NCBI GenBank assembly: GCA_947454285.1
Contig: CANGJO010000039.1
Location: 1-8,552, forward strand
Length of the DNA stretch: 8,552 nt
DNA from: Microbacteriaceae bacterium
GTDB lineage: Bacteria > Actinomycetota > Actinomycetes > Actinomycetales > Microbacteriaceae
Direction of reading: 5' to 3'
The notes beneath the pieces are model-generated. The model saw nothing but the letters and a program-made list of their open reading frames with translations. It searched no databases and was not told the origin of the DNA. This document shows, one piece after another, positions 6,794 through 8,552 of the stretch. Within the stretch, counting starts at the first letter, position 1. Each line of letters starts with the position of its first letter. The position numbers were made by a program, and so were the translations under genes.

Positions 6794-6799
6794 AATCTA
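6794..6799 (-). promoter_or_regulatory. Candidate proximal -10 element for leaderless iolE transcription
   Basis: TAGATT on the minus strand matches TANNNT and stands 7 nt before the iolE ATG, which has no ribosome binding site. No -35 box is evident. A stronger promoter farther upstream (-10 at 6903-6908) would give a leader of about 110 nt instead; both could operate. Confidence 0.33.
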
Positions 6800-6822
6800 A
6801 CCCAGACATCCTGGCCTAGCGA

Positions 6823-6841
6823 CTCAATTGAGCAATTCTAG
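6823..6841. promoter_or_regulatory. Overlapping palindromes upstream of iolE, candidate operator
   Basis: CTCAATTGAG (6823-6832) is a perfect palindrome. It overlaps a second inverted repeat, AATTG-AG-CAATT (6826-6837). The adjoining GCAATTCTAG (6832-6841) occurs again unchanged at 7984-7993, just before the LacI-family gene. A further ATTGAGC copy is at 6860-6866, 33 bp from the one at 6827-6833 (about three helical turns). The palindromes and their recurrence beside both transcription units suggest a binding site for a local regulator; which one is not known. Confidence 0.45.
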
Positions 6842-6877
6842 ATAACACTTTTATAAACGATTGAGCGTCTGATAATT

Positions 6878-6921
6878 GGGCTAAAACTGCTACTTCCCGC
6901 TAATTATAAGGGATTTAGCCC
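6878..6921. repeat. Nested inverted repeat around the iolE -10 box
   Basis: The 8-bp arms GGGCTAAA (6878-6885, plus strand) and TTTAGCCC (6914-6921) enclose 28 bp. Inside, TCCC and GGGA (minus strand 6910-6913 and 6895-6898) can also pair, leaving the TATAAT in the inner loop. The hairpin has no T-run on the side needed to end the lacI transcript (AATTAT follows), so it is not a standard terminator. It may bind a regulator over the promoter, or fold in lacI read-through RNA. Confidence 0.5.
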
Positions 6922-6930
6922 CGTTGTCAC
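6903..6930 (-). promoter_or_regulatory. Sigma-70 type promoter for the iolE-iolG operon
   Basis: On the minus strand GTGACA (6925-6930, five of six to TTGACA) is followed by 16 bp and a perfect TATAAT (6903-6908). The expected start is near 6896, giving a leader of about 110 nt before iolE. This is the best housekeeping promoter in the window. It lies between lacI and iolE, so the pair can be expressed independently of lacI. Confidence 0.65.
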
Positions 6931-6939
6931 CTGGCTGAT

Positions 6940-7980
6940 TTACTTGCTCGTGCTAACTTTTGGCTTGCCCGTGCTAGTTCGTACGACCAACTTTGAGCTA
7001 GTCAAAATCTCTTGCGACAAGTACTGCTGACCCTTGATGCGGGCAACAATGTCGTCAATTGCGGCCTTTGAGATCTCATCAGGATCCTGTCGCACTGTGG
7101 TTAGGTTCAAGAAGGGCAAGCTGGCTACGGTGTCGTCATACCCAACCACCGATACATCCTTTGGAATCTCAATGCCGCTCTGAATTAGTCGATACGAAAG
7201 ACCCAGGGCTGCCTGGTCGTTGTTGCAAACGATCGCAGTTGGTAGACCGCGAGTGATGAACTTATCGGCTGCCTTAGAGCCACCCTCTTCAGCGAAGTCA
7301 CCCTCAATCTCAACGATTTGGGTGGGCAGCTTGTGACGCTTCATAGCTGAAAGATAACCCTCAAGACGGAACTCGGAGTCGAGCATGTCTTTGGCGTAGA
7401 CGTAGCCGATTTGCTTATGCCCAAGCCCAATTAGATATTCCACTGCCTCGGCTACACCCACTTCACCGTGAGACGAAACCATGCCACAGCGGACGCCCTC
7501 AAGGCGTCGACCCACGCTTACCAAAGGAATACTTCTGGCCAGCTTCTGAATTGCGGTTTTACTCTGCTGAGACGAGAAAAGAACTAGGCCTTCACAGCGG
7601 TGGCCAAGCAATTCTTGGATTGCGTTTTCTTCTTCATGATTGCTTGAGACTGAACTTAAGAAAAGGCGGTATCCCGCGGCGTGTGCGTACTTATAAAGAG
7701 CCGGGATCAACTCACCCATTGAAGATTCATTGGGGCGAAACATCACGCCAATGTAGTTTGAGTTGACGCTGCGCAGTGATCTAGCGGCCAGGTTTGGTTG
7801 GTAGCCAAGCTTCTTTGCTGCCGCACGGATCTTGGCCTCGGTAGCCGCGCCTACCCCAGGCTCGCCACGGAAAACAAGACCAACAAGCTGACGCGAGACG
7901 CCAACTTCGGCTGCAATATCGGCCATGGTGGCATGGCGAATCTCGCTGTTGCTCTCTTTTTTATCCCCGGTTTTGGCCAT
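6940..7980 (-). CDS. LacI-family transcriptional regulator
   Basis: A 346-residue LacI/GalR-type repressor, normal length for the family. The DNA-binding domain covers about residues 16-75: helix-turn-helix MADIAAEVGVSRQLVGLVFRG (19-39), with the less common Arg-Gln at the specificity positions, and the hinge NLAARSLR (63-70). A periplasmic-binding-protein-like effector domain follows from about 76 (NYIGVMF) to the end, including PLVSVGR, GYVYAKD, PTAIVCNNDQAALGL and DVSVVGYDDTVASLPFLNLTTVRQD. The ligand is expected to be a sugar or polyol; an inositol derivative is suggested only by the neighbours. The ATG at 7980 has no Shine-Dalgarno, but TAGAAT lies 6 nt upstream. A later Met19 would cut into the DNA-binding domain. 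It stands between iolH and iolE on the same strand, a second regulator beside the GntR protein. Confidence 0.93.
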   Translation of the reverse strand: MAKTGDKKESNSEIRHATMADIAAEVGVSRQLVGLVFRGEPGVGAATEAKIRAAAKKLGYQPNLAARSLRSVNSNYIGVMFRPNESSMGELIPALYKYAHAAGYRLFLSSVSSNHEEENAIQELLGHRCEGLVLFSSQQSKTAIQKLARSIPLVSVGRRLEGVRCGMVSSHGEVGVAEAVEYLIGLGHKQIGYVYAKDMLDSEFRLEGYLSAMKRHKLPTQIVEIEGDFAEEGGSKAADKFITRGLPTAIVCNNDQAALGLSYRLIQSGIEIPKDVSVVGYDDTVASLPFLNLTTVRQDPDEISKAAIDDIVARIKGQQYLSQEILTSSKLVVRTSTGKPKVSTSK

Positions 7981-7986
7981 GACGCA

Positions 7987-7992
7987 ATTCTA
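7987..7992 (-). promoter_or_regulatory. Candidate -10 element for leaderless lacI-family gene
   Basis: TAGAAT, five of six to TATAAT, ends 6 nt before the ATG at 7980 on the minus strand, so the message would begin at the start codon. The hexamer is inside the 10-mer shared with the iolE upstream region (7984-7993). The -35 zone is occupied by the iolH terminator hairpin and shows no good hexamer. Confidence 0.5.
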
Positions 7993-8000
7993 GTAAGAGC

Positions 8001-8033
8001 AAATCCCCCGGCCTAGAACTGGCCGAGGGATTT
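8001..8033 (-). terminator. Hairpin terminator after the iolH-like gene
   Basis: Arms 8001-8013 and 8021-8033 pair over 13 bp around a 7-base loop. The single non-Watson-Crick position becomes a G-U pair in the minus-strand RNA but a C-A mismatch in the plus-strand RNA, which fits selection for the minus transcript. The tail (ATTTGCTCTTACT) has only a short T-rich stretch, so termination may be partial and leave some read-through into lacI. Confidence 0.65.
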
Positions 8034-8050
8034 ACCGGTAAACCTTAAGG
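8031..8050. promoter_or_regulatory. Two adjacent perfect palindromes, candidate LacI-type operator
   Basis: TTTACCGGTAAA (8031-8042) is a 12-bp perfect palindrome with a central CG, the usual centre of LacI-family operators. It is followed at once by CCTTAAGG (8043-8050), another perfect palindrome. They fill the gap between the iolH-like stop codon and the terminator, and lie about 50-70 bp upstream of the LacI-family start codon. The first palindrome shares its first 3 bp with the end of the terminator stem. Autoregulatory binding is an inference. Confidence 0.42.
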
Positions 8051-8051
8051 A

Positions 8052-8552
8052 TTACTTGTGCTTGGTTACCAGAGATTCGATAGCTTCGCGCTGGTAGATA
8101 GACATCTCGCGTGCGTTTTCGTTTTCGGCAAACACGCTTGAACACATGATGCTGTTTGGGTTGTCTAGGAAGCCGTTTGCTTTCAAACCCTGGAACATCT
8201 CGTCAAAGTTCACATCGCCGGCGCCGATACGCAGGTGCTGGTGCACGCGAACCGCGTTGCCCGGCGGGTTAGTGATGTAGCGCAAGCCGTGTGAAGCGGT
8301 GTGGTCCATGGTGTCGCTCATATGAACGATTCCAACGCGGCCCTTGGCAACATCAAGAATCTGAGCTGGCTGGTTGCCCATGTGGAAGGTGTGCGATGCC
8401 ACGTAAACCATGCCGAAGTTCTTTGAGTTGATTCCGCGGATCACACGCCAAGCAGCCAAACCGTCTTCAACAAAGTCATCTGGGTGTGGATCAACGAAAA
8501 CCTTGATGCCTTCTTTTTCGATAATTGGCACTAGCTCTTCCATTGAGCGGTA
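8052..8552 (-). CDS. iolH: IolH-like TIM-barrel sugar phosphate isomerase/epimerase, C-terminal part
   Basis: The reading frame stays open to the right edge, so the gene starts outside the window. The Met at 8541-8543 is internal, since the frame reads Tyr-Arg-Ser before it, as relatives do. About 166 residues are visible, perhaps the last 55-60% of a protein near 290 residues. The xylose isomerase-like barrel is shown by VDPHPDDF (metal-site Asp/His), YVASHTFHMG, VHMSDTMDH and GLRYITNPPGNAVRVHQHLRIG with GDVNFDEMF. This pattern is what I recall of actinobacterial proteins annotated IolH in inositol clusters. The catalysed reaction of IolH is not well settled; a sugar isomerase or epimerase role is expected. 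It ends at a TAA followed by palindromes and a hairpin terminator. Confidence 0.72.
   Translation of the reverse strand, partial: YRSMEELVPIIEKEGIKVFVDPHPDDFVEDGLAAWRVIRGINSKNFGMVYVASHTFHMGNQPAQILDVAKGRVGIVHMSDTMDHTASHGLRYITNPPGNAVRVHQHLRIGAGDVNFDEMFQGLKANGFLDNPNSIMCSSVFAENENAREMSIYQREAIESLVTKHK

Noticed and set aside
6787..6896. Riboswitch in the possible 110-nt iolE leader
   Set aside because: Only a small CCAG-N5-CTGG hairpin (6802-6814) is seen; no known aptamer core or expression platform is recognisable.
6878..6921. Intrinsic terminator after the LacI-family gene
   Set aside because: The loop is long and the stem is followed by AATTAT, not a T-run; the symmetry overlaps a strong promoter instead.
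7798..8016. Plus-strand open frame across the LacI-family gene start and terminator
   Set aside because: It is antisense to the conserved DNA-binding domain, has no ribosome binding site and crosses a terminator hairpin.
8541..8543. ATG as the start of the iolH-like gene
   Set aside because: The frame stays open upstream to the window edge and reads Tyr-Arg-Ser before this Met, as expected for the inside of the protein; the visible part is too short for a full barrel.

Overview
This window looks like chromosomal DNA from an actinobacterium with a moderate GC content (about half G+C by eye). It is plausibly a small-genome member of the Microbacteriaceae such as the freshwater Luna/Rhodoluna/Aquiluna group; that placement is inference. 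The evidence is a SigR/RsrA-type ECF sigma and zinc anti-sigma pair divergent from aroA, an aroA-rsgA-hisN(IMPase-type) gene order, an RsgA N-terminus of actinobacterial style, and several start codons that sit 6-7 nt behind a TANNNT hexamer, as in actinobacterial leaderless genes.

Left part (1-3937), housekeeping. On the minus strand are sigR (57-764) and the first 19 codons of its anti-sigma factor rsrA (1-57, running off the window), joined by a TAATG stop/start overlap. Only 15 bp away and divergent are aroA (780-2087), rsgA (2084-3124, TTG start overlapping the aroA stop) and hisN (3164-3937). A perfect SigR consensus promoter, GGGAAT-N18-GTT, lies on the minus strand inside the first codons of aroA and points at sigR. 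This predicts positive autoregulation of the redox-stress sigma factor. Its start point would fall only a few bases before the first ATG of sigR, which would make an N-terminally extended sigma isoform. The rsgA 3' end carries three 15-bp tandem repeats, each with an in-frame stop codon.

Right part (4003-8552), carbohydrate (probably myo-inositol) catabolism. A GntR/UTRA regulator (+) faces an iolE-iolG pair (-) across a strong hairpin terminator. Behind iolE lie a LacI-family regulator (-) and the 3' part of an iolH-like sugar-phosphate isomerase gene (-) that runs off the right edge. IolG is an NAD(P)-dependent inositol 2-dehydrogenase with the Lys97/Asp172/His176 catalytic set at the Bacillus numbering. 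IolE is a TIM-barrel enzyme expected to dehydrate the 2-keto-inositol product. The remaining iol genes (iolA, iolB, iolC, iolD, transporter) are not in the window and would be expected beyond position 8552.

The iolE-lacI and lacI-iolH intergenic regions share an identical 10-mer and carry several perfect palindromes, so they are good candidates for operators of the two local regulators. No mobile element, CRISPR array, tRNA or rRNA is visible. I see no wholly new enzyme system; the most interesting signals are regulatory.
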